A stretch of DNA of 64,000 nt from Frateuria_A sp035944355 (GTDB lineage Bacteria > Pseudomonadota > Gammaproteobacteria > Xanthomonadales > Rhodanobacteraceae). Of this stretch, positions 43,619-51,885 are shown one piece after another; position 1 is the stretch's first letter, and the number at the start of each line of letters is the position of its first letter. A program made the position numbers and the translations under genes. The notes beneath the pieces were generated by a model that had not been told where the DNA came from, did not search any database, and was given only the letters and a program-made list of their open reading frames with translations. The stretch lies in the NCBI RefSeq assembly GCF_035944355.1, contig NZ_DASZBH010000008.1, positions 186,001 through 250,000 of the forward strand, given 5' to 3'.

Positions 43619-45619
43619 ATGCCACGATCCTGGGGGGATGGAATCCATGCTCTTGCCGAGGTTGCCTTGCAAAAAAATGGTCGTGTGAGCGCCGGGACGC
43701 GCGCGTGTCTGGGGAGCGCCATGGCGTTGGCCTTGCTGGCGCTCTCGCTCGATGCCGCCGGAACCACCGCCGTGCCGCAGGACCTCGGCAAGCTTTCGCT
43801 GGAGGACCTGGGTAACGTGCTGGTGTCCTCGGTGGCCAAGAGTCCCGAGCCGCTGGCCGATGCGGCCGCCGCGGTGTACGTGATCACCCATGACGACATC
43901 GTGCGCTCCGGCGCCAGCACCCTGCCTGACGTGCTGCGGCTGGCGCCGAACCTGGAGGTCTTCCAGACCAGCCCTGGCGGCTACACGATCACCGCGCGCG
44001 GCTTCAGCGGCAACAACGCGGCGCAGAACTTCCCCAACAAGCTGCTGGTGCTGATCGACGGGCGCAGCGTGTATTCGCCGATCTTCTCGGGCATGTACTG
44101 GGAGGACCAGTACGTGATGCCCGAAGACATCGAGCGCATCGAGGTGATCAGCGGACCCGGCGGCACGCTGTGGGGCGCCAACGCGGTCAATGGCGTAATC
44201 AACATCATCACGCGCGAGGCGGCTGCCACCCCCGGCGGCCTGCTGGACGTGAGCGTGGGCAACCGGGAGCGCAGCGCGGCCGCGCAGTACGGCGGCGCGC
44301 TCGGCGAGCACGCACACTACCGGGTCTACGCGCGGGAGATCCGGCGCGAGTCCTTCGACGACAGCGCCGGAAAGGACGCGCGCGACGGCTGGCGCAGTCC
44401 GCAGGCGGGCTTCCGCGTGGACTGGGACGGCGGCGCGGGCGATGTACTGAGCCTGCAGGGCGACCTGCACGAACGACGCATGGAGCAGGCCGGCGCGCCC
44501 GATTCGCGCAGCAGCGAGGCCGACGTGCTGGCGCGCTGGCAGCGCACGCTCAGCCAGGACTCCAGCCTGCAGGTGCAGACCTACTACGACCGCGTGCGCC
44601 GCTGGGACGACGCCAACGGCTCGGGGTTCACCCTGGATACCTGGGACGCCGAAGTTCAGCACAACCTGCTTCTGGGCGAGCGCAACCAGGTGGTATGGGG
44701 CGCGGGCGACCGCATCAATCACTACGTCATCAAGCCGCGCATCAGCGCGGCCAGTTCGCTCTTGTGGAATCCGGCGGCGCACACCGGCAATCTCGCCGAC
44801 GCCTTCGTGCAGGACCAGGTCGCGCTCGGTCCGCGCACGCAGCTGACGCTGGGCCTCAAGGCCGAGGACGACCCTTATTCCGGCCTGTCGCTGATGCCCA
44901 ACGCCAGGCTCTCGTGGAAGCCGGGCGACGACACGCTGCTGTGGGCCGCCGTCTCGCGCGCGATGCGCACGCCCACGCCGTTCGACGAGGACGTCATCGA
45001 GAAGCTGGGCGACGTCACTTTCCTGACCGGCAACCGGGATTTTCGCAGCGAGAAGCTGACCGCCTACGAAGCGGGCTGGCGCACCCAGATGGCCACGCGG
45101 GCCATGCTGTCGGTGTCGGTCTATTACAACGCCTATGACGACCTGAGGACGATCGAGCCCTCGTCCACGGGGTTGCCGCTGGTCTGGGGCAACGGCATGG
45201 AAGGGCACACCTGGGGCCTGGAGGCCTGGGGCAGTTACGCGATCGACGATGGATGGCGGCTGGGCGCCGGCTTCACCAGCCGGCACCAGCGCCTGCGCTT
45301 CAAGCCGGGCGCGAGCGGACTGCTGGGTTTGTCGCAGGCCGGCAACGACCCGGCCAGGCAGGGCTTCATCCGCTCGGTATGGAACTTTGCCGGCCGCTGG
45401 ACGCTGTCGGCCGACCTGCGCGGGGTTTCGGCCCTGCCTGATCCCAGGGTGCCGGGCTACGTGGAGCTCGACGCGCGGCTGGGCTGGCGGGTGAGCGACC
45501 GGCTGGAGTTCTCCCTCTCCGGCTTCAACCTGTTGCATCCATGGCACCAGGAATACGTGTTTCCCGGCAGCGATCGCATCGCGCGCAGCGTGTCGTTCGA
45601 CACCCAGCTGAGATTCTGA
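43619..45619 (+). CDS. TonB-dependent outer membrane receptor
   Basis: Up to 666 residues. The start is uncertain: 43619 (ATG), 43685 (GTG) or 43721 (ATG, before MALALLALSLDAAGTTA, the hydrophobic core of the signal peptide). The plug domain shows VYVITHDDIVRSGASTLPDVLR, LVLIDGRSVYSP and ERIEVISGPGGTLWGANAVNG with VINIITR, and the rest is a 22-strand barrel ending in DTQLRF. The N-terminal ISLEDLGNVLVSSVAK-like segment resembles the receptors that pair with YfiR-like proteins. The substrate is unknown. It heads an operon with a YfiR-like gene, kinase and receiver. Confidence 0.9.
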   Translation: MPRSWGDGIHALAEVALQKNGRVSAGTRACLGSAMALALLALSLDAAGTTAVPQDLGKLSLEDLGNVLVSSVAKSPEPLADAAAAVYVITHDDIVRSGASTLPDVLRLAPNLEVFQTSPGGYTITARGFSGNNAAQNFPNKLLVLIDGRSVYSPIFSGMYWEDQYVMPEDIERIEVISGPGGTLWGANAVNGVINIITREAAATPGGLLDVSVGNRERSAAAQYGGALGEHAHYRVYAREIRRESFDDSAGKDARDGWRSPQAGFRVDWDGGAGDVLSLQGDLHERRMEQAGAPDSRSSEADVLARWQRTLSQDSSLQVQTYYDRVRRWDDANGSGFTLDTWDAEVQHNLLLGERNQVVWGAGDRINHYVIKPRISAASSLLWNPAAHTGNLADAFVQDQVALGPRTQLTLGLKAEDDPYSGLSLMPNARLSWKPGDDTLLWAAVSRAMRTPTPFDEDVIEKLGDVTFLTGNRDFRSEKLTAYEAGWRTQMATRAMLSVSVYYNAYDDLRTIEPSSTGLPLVWGNGMEGHTWGLEAWGSYAIDDGWRLGAGFTSRHQRLRFKPGASGLLGLSQAGNDPARQGFIRSVWNFAGRWTLSADLRGVSALPDPRVPGYVELDARLGWRVSDRLEFSLSGFNLLHPWHQEYVFPGSDRIARSVSFDTQLRF

Positions 45620-45622
45620 CGC

Positions 45623-46252
45623 ATGCGTTGGGTTACCCAGAAGTCGCCGAACCGGTTCGTATGCAGACCCCTCTCCGCCATCGCGCGATCCCGCGCGCCG
45701 TGGTGGCGCGGTGGCCTGTTCGCGCTGTTGGCCTGCGCCACCGGCCAGTCGCTGGCGCAGCCGGTGCAGCAGGGCGCCGCGGCGATCTCGCTCGAGTACG
45801 CGGTCAAGGCGACGTATCTCTACAAGCTCGCGCCTTTCGTCAACTGGCCGCCGTCGGAGTTCGCCACGGCGGATGCGCCCTTTCGCATCTGCGTGGCCGG
45901 CGAGGATCCGTTCGGCGACTACCTGAAGAACGCGGTGGCCGGCCGTGGGCTCGGCAGGCACCGGTTCCAGGTGCAGCGGCTCGATGCGGCGGCGTCCGCC
46001 ACCGGGTGCCAGATCCTGTTCCTCGGGCGCCTGCCGGCGCAGGGCGCCGGCCAGGTACTGGACGCGGTCAGCGGCAAGCCGGTGTTGACGGTGGTCGACT
46101 CGGCCACGCCGCATGTGGGCGGCATCGTGCAGTTCGTCATCGAGAGCGGTCGCGTGCGCTTCGAGATCGACACCGCCGCTGCCGCGCGCAACCACATCAC
46201 GATCAGCTCGAAGCTGCTCAACCTGGCGCTGGCGGTCAAGGACCGGCCATGA
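45623..46252 (+). CDS. YfiR-like periplasmic protein (DUF4154)
   Basis: The 209-residue protein has a signal segment (GGLFALLACATGQSLAQ) and the DUF4154 core: EYAVKATYLYKLAPFVNWP, RICVAGEDPFGDYLKNAV, GCQILFLGR, KPVLTVVDS and a final IVQFVIESGRVRFEIDTAAA. In YfiR of Pseudomonas the family represses a membrane diguanylate cyclase, but many members sit next to TonB receptors and kinases instead. Here it lies 3 bp after the receptor and overlaps the kinase start by 4 bp, suggesting signal relay between receptor and kinase. Confidence 0.9.
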   Translation: MRWVTQKSPNRFVCRPLSAIARSRAPWWRGGLFALLACATGQSLAQPVQQGAAAISLEYAVKATYLYKLAPFVNWPPSEFATADAPFRICVAGEDPFGDYLKNAVAGRGLGRHRFQVQRLDAAASATGCQILFLGRLPAQGAGQVLDAVSGKPVLTVVDSATPHVGGIVQFVIESGRVRFEIDTAAAARNHITISSKLLNLALAVKDRP

Positions 46253-47748
46253 GCAAGCGCGACGGCAACCGCCAGCGATTCGCGTTCCGCCCGGTGCTGA
46301 CCCTGGTGGCGGCCGCGCTGCTGTTGCTCGCCAGCGCGCTTGCCGCCGGCTACCAGTATCACTGGGCGCAATCCGAGCACCGCCGCCAGCTCACCGTGCA
46401 GGCCCGGATCCTGGCCGCCAGCGTGACCGCGGCGATCGCCTTCAACGACCGCGCCGCGGCCCAGGAATACGTCAACGCGCTGATGCTCGATCCACGCCTG
46501 GATGCAGCCGCCGTGTACGGCGACTCGCACCGCGAGGTAGCCGGGTTCCAGCGCGAGGGCGGCGAGCCCATCGCCGACAGCCTGGGCAACGGCGGGCGCC
46601 TGCCGCGCGACCATCTGCTGGTGGCGGTACCCGCGCGCCAGGGCACCACGCCGATCGGCATGGTCTATCTGCGCGCCGCGGACGCGCCGTTGATCGTGCA
46701 GCTGGCCCGCTACAGCGGCGTGGCGCTGCTGACGATCATGGCGGTGCTGATGATCTCGGCGCTGGCCGTGGCCCAGCGCGTGCTGACCCGCGCCAACGTC
46801 GAGCTGCGCCAGCGTGCCTGGGAGCTGGCCGACGCCAACGAACGGCTGAGCGCGGAGATGGAGCAACGCGCGCGCACCGAGGAAGCGCTGCGGCAGAGCC
46901 AGAAGATGGAAGCGATCGGCCAGCTTTCCGGCGGCATCGCGCACGACTTCAACAACCTGCTGATGATCATCAAGAGCAGCCTCGGGCTGCTGCAGAAGAA
47001 GCTGCAGCAGGGCGATCCGCTGATCGAGCGCGTGGCCCAGTCCGCGCGCGAGCGCATCGATGCCCGGGAGGGCGGGCAGGGCACGCAAGTGCCGGCGCAG
47101 GAGCTCGAGCTGCTGGAGCGCCGCGAGGCGTGGCACCGCCAGAACGGGCGCTACCTGGAGATGGCGCAGGGCGGCGTCGAACGGGCCGCCAGCCTGACCC
47201 ACCGCCTGTTGAGCTTCGCGCGCCGCCAGCCCCTGTCGATGCGCGTGCTGCCGCTGGACGGGCTGATCCAGGGCATCCAGCCGCTGCTGGACCACTCGGT
47301 CGGCTCCCGCGCGAACGTGGATTACCAGCTCGATTCGCGCTGGCCGGTGGCATGCGACTCCCACCAGCTGGAGAACGCGATCCTCAACCTGGTCATCAAT
47401 GCGCGCGACGCCATGCCCGAAGGCGGGCGGATCATCGTGCGGACCCGAGACGTCCGGGTCGATGCCGCCCATCCGATGGGCGAGCTGCACGAAGGCGACT
47501 ACGTGCACCTGCAGGTGATCGACCACGGCGTAGGCATGAGCGAGGACGTTCGCGGCAAGGCCTTCGATCCGTTCTTCACCACCAAGCCGGTCGGCCAGGG
47601 CACCGGCCTGGGCCTGAGCACCATCCTGGGCTACGTCGTGCAATCCCACGGTGCGGCCAGCATCGACAGCGAGCCAGGACGCGGCACCACCATCCATATC
47701 CTGCTGCCGCGCGCACCGGCCGAATCCCCACGCGAGGAACCCCGATGA
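46249..47748 (+). CDS. Membrane sensor histidine kinase with an insertion in the dimerisation domain
   Basis: The 499-residue kinase has transmembrane segments at about residues 15-36 and 153-175 enclosing a periplasmic CHASE-like sensor, then an HAMP-like coiled linker. HisKA contains IGQLSGGIAHDFNNLLMIIK with the phospho-acceptor His232, and HATPase motifs include LENAILNLVINARDAMPEGG, DHGVGM and GQGTGLGLSTILGYV. Between the two HisKA helices lies an unusual run of about 38 residues (263-300, Gln/Glu/Arg rich). Four-base overlap with the upstream YfiR-like gene and with the following receiver gene implies one signalling unit. Confidence 0.92.
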   Translation: MSKRDGNRQRFAFRPVLTLVAAALLLLASALAAGYQYHWAQSEHRRQLTVQARILAASVTAAIAFNDRAAAQEYVNALMLDPRLDAAAVYGDSHREVAGFQREGGEPIADSLGNGGRLPRDHLLVAVPARQGTTPIGMVYLRAADAPLIVQLARYSGVALLTIMAVLMISALAVAQRVLTRANVELRQRAWELADANERLSAEMEQRARTEEALRQSQKMEAIGQLSGGIAHDFNNLLMIIKSSLGLLQKKLQQGDPLIERVAQSARERIDAREGGQGTQVPAQELELLERREAWHRQNGRYLEMAQGGVERAASLTHRLLSFARRQPLSMRVLPLDGLIQGIQPLLDHSVGSRANVDYQLDSRWPVACDSHQLENAILNLVINARDAMPEGGRIIVRTRDVRVDAAHPMGELHEGDYVHLQVIDHGVGMSEDVRGKAFDPFFTTKPVGQGTGLGLSTILGYVVQSHGAASIDSEPGRGTTIHILLPRAPAESPREEPR

Positions 47749-48113
47749 CCCCCGCCCCCCGTGTCCTGCTCGTCGAAGACGAAGCCTTCCTGCGCGAACT
47801 GGTGGCCGAGGGCCTCACGGACGCGGGCTACCGCGTGTTCGAAGCCAGCGACGGCAGCAGCGGGCTGCAGGCGCTCGAATCGGACCTGGAGATCGACCTG
47901 CTGCTGAGCGACATCAAGCTGCCCGACATCGACGGCTACCGCGTCGCCGAGGCCGGCACCGCGCTACGCCCGGGGCTGAAAGTGATCCTGATGACCGGCT
48001 ACGCGCCCTCGCCGCTGCCGCCGGCACTGGAGCCGGTGGTGTACCGCGTGCTGCAGAAGCCCTTCTCGCTGGAGGCCCTGCCAGGCACGATCGCGGCCGC
48101 GCTGGGCAGCTGA
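47745..48113 (+). CDS. Single-domain response regulator receiver
   Basis: The 122-residue protein is a stand-alone receiver: VLLVEDEAFLRELVAEGL, phosphoacceptor Asp in LLLSDIKLPDIDG, Thr in VILMTGYA and Lys in VLQKPFSLEAL. With no output domain, it presumably acts as a phosphate carrier or binds a partner protein. It overlaps the upstream kinase gene (ATGA) and closes the operon. Confidence 0.93.
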   Translation: MTPAPRVLLVEDEAFLRELVAEGLTDAGYRVFEASDGSSGLQALESDLEIDLLLSDIKLPDIDGYRVAEAGTALRPGLKVILMTGYAPSPLPPALEPVVYRVLQKPFSLEALPGTIAAALGS

Positions 48114-48157
48114 AGCGGGCGGGCGCGGCAGGGCGCCGGAAAGGAGCGAGAAAGATC

Positions 48158-48176
48158 GCATCGATACATTCGATGC
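48158..48176. promoter_or_regulatory. Inverted repeat before the biosynthetic operon
   Basis: GCATCGA-TACAT-TCGATGC is a perfect 7-5-7 inverted repeat 25 bp upstream of the first start codon of the six-gene operon. Its symmetry suggests a dimeric regulator; none is encoded nearby. Confidence 0.45.
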
Positions 48177-48201
48177 CTGCCCGACCGACACCTGCGACCC
48201 A

Positions 48202-48909
48202 ATGAACCCAACTGGCTGGACCATTCTGTGCGACTTCGACGGCACCATTTCCGTCGAGGACGTGATCGACTCCCTGCTGGACCGCTACGGACGCCCGGGC
48301 TGGAAGCAACTGGAGCGTGACTGGCGCGCAGGCCGCATCGGCTCGCGCGCATGCATGAGCGGGCAGGTGGCCCTGCTCGACATGAGCCGCGAAGAGCTCG
48401 ACAGCCACCTGGCCGAGGTGTGGATCGACCACGCCTTCCCCGGCTTCGTCGCCAGGGCGCGCGAACTGAACGTGCCCATCCGCGTGGTGAGCGACGGCCT
48501 GGACTACGCGATCGGCCGCATCCTGGGCCGCCATGGCCTGGCCGACCTGCCGGTCCGCGCCAACCACCTGGCGCCGGGCGTCCCGCCGCAACGCTGGCAG
48601 CTGAGTTCGCCGTTCCAGGTCGACGGTTGCAGCAGCGGCACCTGCAAGTGCGCCTGCGCGGAGCAGGCGCGCGCCGAGGGCGCCGGCAAGACCCTGCTGA
48701 TCGGCGACGGCGCCTCGGACTTCTGCGTGGCCGACCACGTCGACTTCGTCTTCGCCAAGCACCGTCTGATCGAGCACTGCCGCGCCGCGGGCATTCCCTA
48801 CGTGCCGATCACCGGCTTCGAGGACGCGCTGGAATTGCTGCCGGCCCTGCTCGACGGCAGCCTGCTCGAGCACCCCGTGTCGCCCGCCCCGCTGGGCACC
48901 CCCGCCTAA
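48202..48909 (+). CDS. MtnX-like HAD-IB phosphatase
   Basis: The 235-residue protein has the HAD motifs DFDGTIS (D11, D13), IRVVSDGLDY (motif II/III) and LLIGDGASDFCVAD (motif IV). The substrate-domain Cys set CSSGTCKCACAEQ corresponds to the CGxCK element of MtnX-like phosphatases. These act on phosphoserine-like or keto-enol phosphate esters. It heads the biosynthetic operon, so a phosphorylated intermediate of that pathway is a likely substrate; methionine salvage genes are not nearby. Confidence 0.88.
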   Translation: MNPTGWTILCDFDGTISVEDVIDSLLDRYGRPGWKQLERDWRAGRIGSRACMSGQVALLDMSREELDSHLAEVWIDHAFPGFVARARELNVPIRVVSDGLDYAIGRILGRHGLADLPVRANHLAPGVPPQRWQLSSPFQVDGCSSGTCKCACAEQARAEGAGKTLLIGDGASDFCVADHVDFVFAKHRLIEHCRAAGIPYVPITGFEDALELLPALLDGSLLEHPVSPAPLGTPA

Positions 48910-48924
48910 GTTTCCGGACTACCC

Positions 48925-50328
48925 ATGAACGCATTCGACAAGCGCACCTCCGTGGTGATCGACGACGCGCAGCTGCTCGCCGACGAGGCCAAGTACAGCT
49001 CCTTCGGCGACACCGTCCATTACGTGGATCCGCCGAAGATCTTCCGCCACGGCGAAGGCAGCTACATGTTCGACACGGCGGGCACGCCGTTCCTCGACCT
49101 GCAGATGTGGTACTCGGCGGTCAACTTCGGCTACGGCAACAAGCGCCTCAACGACGCGCTGAAGAAGCAGATCGACGTGCTGCCGCAGGTGGCCAGCCAG
49201 TACCTGCACCAGACCCGCATCGAGCTGGCCAAGACGGTGGCGCTGGACGCGAAGAAGAAGTTCGGCCTCGACGGCCGCGTGCACTTCAACGTGGGCGGCG
49301 CGCAGGCGATCGAGGATTCGCTGAAGCTGGTGCGCAACTACAAGAACGGCAAGAGCCTGATGTTCGCCTTCGAGGGCGGCTACCACGGCCGCACCCTGGG
49401 CGCCTCGTCGATCACCTCCAGCTACCGCTACCGCCGCCGCTTCGGCCACTTCGGCGAGCGCGCGATGTTCCTGCCGTTCCCGTACCCGTTCCGCCGCCCC
49501 AAGGGCATGACGCCGGAAGAGTATTCCGACAGCTGCGTGCACCAGTTCGAGCGCCTGTTCGAGACCGAATACAACGGCGTGTGGGACCCCAAGACCAACC
49601 AGTGCGAGTACGCCGCGTTCTACGTCGAGCCGATCCAGGGCACCGGCGGCTACGTCGTGCCGCCGATGGGCTTCTTCAAGGGCCTGAAGCGGGTGCTGGA
49701 CAAGTACGGCATCCTGATGGTGTCCGACGAGATCCAGATGGGCTTCTGGCGCACCGGCAAGCTGTGGTCGATCGAGCACTTCGGCGTGACCCCGGACGTG
49801 ATCGTTTTCGGCAAGGCGCTTACCAACGGCCTGAACCCGCTGTCCGGCCTGTGGGCGCGCGAGGAGCTGATCAATCCGACCATCTTCCCGCCGGGCTCCA
49901 CCCACTCCACGTTCAACTCCAACCCGCTGGGCACCTCGCTGGGCCTGGAAGTCATCAAGATGGGCTACGAGCTGGACTACGAGACCACCGTGCCGAAGAA
50001 GGGCGCGCACTTCCTCGAAGGCCTGCGCGAGCTGCAGAAGAAGCACAAGGAAATCGGCGACGTCGACGGCCTCGGCCTCGCCCTTCGCGCCGAGATCTGC
50101 ACCGAGGACGGCTTCACCCCGAACAAGGCGCTGCTGGACAAAATGGTCGACATCGGCCTGGCCGGCGATCTGAAGCACAATGGCAAGCCGATCGGCCTGG
50201 TGCTCGACGTCGGCGGTTGGTACAAGAACGTGATCACGCTCGCGCCGTCGCTGGACATCACGCACGAGGAGATCGACCTGGCCATCGCGCTGCTGGACCA
50301 GTTGCTGACCCGCGCCAAGAACGGCTGA
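48925..50328 (+). CDS. Class III PLP-dependent aminotransferase
   Basis: The 467-residue enzyme has the class III fold: GTPFLDLQMWYSAVNFGYGN, NVGGAQAIEDSLKLVRNY, EGGYHGRT, YVEPIQGTGGYVVPP, DEIQMGFWRTGKLW (cofactor Asp) and FGKALTNG with the Schiff-base Lys near residue 297. Class III enzymes usually use omega-amino donors or make amino ketones. It lies 15 bp behind the HAD phosphatase. The acceptor is likely a carbonyl product of the adjacent ketosynthase/ACP, but this is inference. Confidence 0.9.
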   Translation: MNAFDKRTSVVIDDAQLLADEAKYSSFGDTVHYVDPPKIFRHGEGSYMFDTAGTPFLDLQMWYSAVNFGYGNKRLNDALKKQIDVLPQVASQYLHQTRIELAKTVALDAKKKFGLDGRVHFNVGGAQAIEDSLKLVRNYKNGKSLMFAFEGGYHGRTLGASSITSSYRYRRRFGHFGERAMFLPFPYPFRRPKGMTPEEYSDSCVHQFERLFETEYNGVWDPKTNQCEYAAFYVEPIQGTGGYVVPPMGFFKGLKRVLDKYGILMVSDEIQMGFWRTGKLWSIEHFGVTPDVIVFGKALTNGLNPLSGLWAREELINPTIFPPGSTHSTFNSNPLGTSLGLEVIKMGYELDYETTVPKKGAHFLEGLRELQKKHKEIGDVDGLGLALRAEICTEDGFTPNKALLDKMVDIGLAGDLKHNGKPIGLVLDVGGWYKNVITLAPSLDITHEEIDLAIALLDQLLTRAKNG

Positions 50329-50376
50329 GCGCGGCCCTTGAACCCGCCCGTGGCGGCTGCCGTGGAGGACCTCACC

Positions 50377-50661
50377 ATGAATGCTCCGCAATCCGACGAA
50401 GCCATCCGCGAACGCCTCTACGCGATCATCGCCAAGCAGGCGAAGATCGACCCGGCGCTGCTCAAGCCGGAAGCGACGCTCAAGGACCTGGGCATCGCTT
50501 CGCTGGAGGCGATCGAACTCATCTTCGACATCGAGGAAGACTTCGACATCACCTTCCCGGACGAGCACGCCAACTTCGACACCGACACCGTGCAGAGCCT
50601 GATCGACGCCGTGCGCACGGCGCTGCAGGCGAAGTCGGGCGGGTCGGAGGCCACGGCTTGA
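50377..50661 (+). CDS. Acyl carrier protein
   Basis: The 94-residue acidic protein contains TLKDLGIASLEAIELIFDIEE, with Ser42 as the site of phosphopantetheine attachment. It is a dedicated carrier rather than the housekeeping AcpP, judging from its place in a biosynthetic operon. GGAGG lies just before ATG 50377. Its stop overlaps the start of the ketosynthase gene. Confidence 0.92.
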   Translation: MNAPQSDEAIRERLYAIIAKQAKIDPALLKPEATLKDLGIASLEAIELIFDIEEDFDITFPDEHANFDTDTVQSLIDAVRTALQAKSGGSEATA

Positions 50662-51878
50662 GCAGGACCCGCATCGCGATCACCGGCATGGGCGCGATCA
50701 GCGCCTTCGGTGAAGGGGCACAACCGTTGTGGCAGGGCCTGCGTGAAGGCGCCAGCGGCATCCGCCCGCTGCGCCACGCGGACGCCGGCCGGCTGCGCGT
50801 GCGCGTGGCCGCCCAGGTGCCCGAGAGCTTCGACCCCGCGCGCCTGTTCGACGAGCGCGTGCTGCCCATGCTCGACCGCACCTCGCAGTTCGCGCTGTAT
50901 GCCGCGAACGAAGCGATCGCGCAGTCGGGGCTGGACTTCGGCGCCGACGGGCTGGGCCACCGTACCGCGGTGGTCATCGGCACTGGCGTGGGCGGCGAGA
51001 CCACGCAGGACGAATCCAGCCGGCGCCTCTACGCCGAGAACGCGCAGCGGCTGCATCCGCTCACCATCGCGCGGGTGATGGCCAATGCGCCGGCCAGCCA
51101 GATCAGCATGGCGCATGGCCTGCGCGGGCCGGTGTTCGCCGTCTCCAGCGCCTGCGCCTCCGCCAACCATGCCATCGCGCAGGCCGCGTTGATGATCCGC
51201 GCCGGCCTGGCGGACGTGGCGGTCACCGGCGGCGCCGAGGCCTGCCTGTCTTACGGCGTGCTGCGTGCCTGGGAAGCCATGCGCGTGCTGGCTGACGACA
51301 CCTGCCGCCCGTTCAGCGCCGACCGCCGCGGCCTGGTGCTGGGCGAGGGCGCGGGCATCTTCGTGCTCGAGTCGATGGACCGCGCCCGCGCTCGCGGCGC
51401 GACCGTGCTGGCCGAGCTGGCGGGCTTCGGCATGAGCGCCGACGCGGGCGACATCGTGTCGCCCGACCCGGCCGGCGGCAGCGCCGCGATGGCGCTGGCG
51501 CTGGCCGACGCGGGCCTGAACCCGCAGGACGTGGAATACGTCAACGCCCACGGCACCGGCACGCCGGCCAACGACCCTACCGAGACGCGCGCCATCCGGC
51601 AGGTGTTCGGCACCCATGCCGACCGTCTGGCGGTGTCCTCCACCAAGTCCATGCACGGCCACGCCCTGGGCGCGGCCAGCGCACTGGAGCTGGTGGCGGT
51701 GATCGGCGCGCTGCGCGAGGGCGTGGTGCCGCCCACGGCGAATTTCGATGTTCCCGACCCGGCCTGCGACCTGGACTACGTACCCAACGTACCGCGCGAG
51801 ATGCCGGTGCGCGCGGCGCTCAGCAACTCGTTCGCCTTCGGCGGCCTCAACGCGGTGCTCGCACTGACCAAGGCCTGA
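50658..51878 (+). CDS. Beta-ketoacyl-ACP synthase (FabF-like)
   Basis: The 406-residue thiolase-fold enzyme has the Cys-His-His triad: Cys166 in SSACASANHA, His298 in NAHGTGTP and His333 in STKSMHGHALGAA, with Lys330. It should condense an acyl-thioester with malonyl-ACP. The start is a TTG at 50658 that overlaps the ACP stop (TTGA); the first beta strand TRIAITGMG requires it. No ketoreductase or acyltransferase gene is in the operon, so a single round of condensation, with a keto product for the aminotransferase, is plausible. Confidence 0.92.
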   Translation: MSRTRIAITGMGAISAFGEGAQPLWQGLREGASGIRPLRHADAGRLRVRVAAQVPESFDPARLFDERVLPMLDRTSQFALYAANEAIAQSGLDFGADGLGHRTAVVIGTGVGGETTQDESSRRLYAENAQRLHPLTIARVMANAPASQISMAHGLRGPVFAVSSACASANHAIAQAALMIRAGLADVAVTGGAEACLSYGVLRAWEAMRVLADDTCRPFSADRRGLVLGEGAGIFVLESMDRARARGATVLAELAGFGMSADAGDIVSPDPAGGSAAMALALADAGLNPQDVEYVNAHGTGTPANDPTETRAIRQVFGTHADRLAVSSTKSMHGHALGAASALELVAVIGALREGVVPPTANFDVPDPACDLDYVPNVPREMPVRAALSNSFAFGGLNAVLALTKA

Positions 51879-51885
51879 CGCCGCC

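Noticed and set aside
43523..46195. 890-codon minus-strand open frame opposite the TonB receptor
   Set aside because: The plus strand encodes a full TonB receptor and YfiR-like protein with clear motifs.
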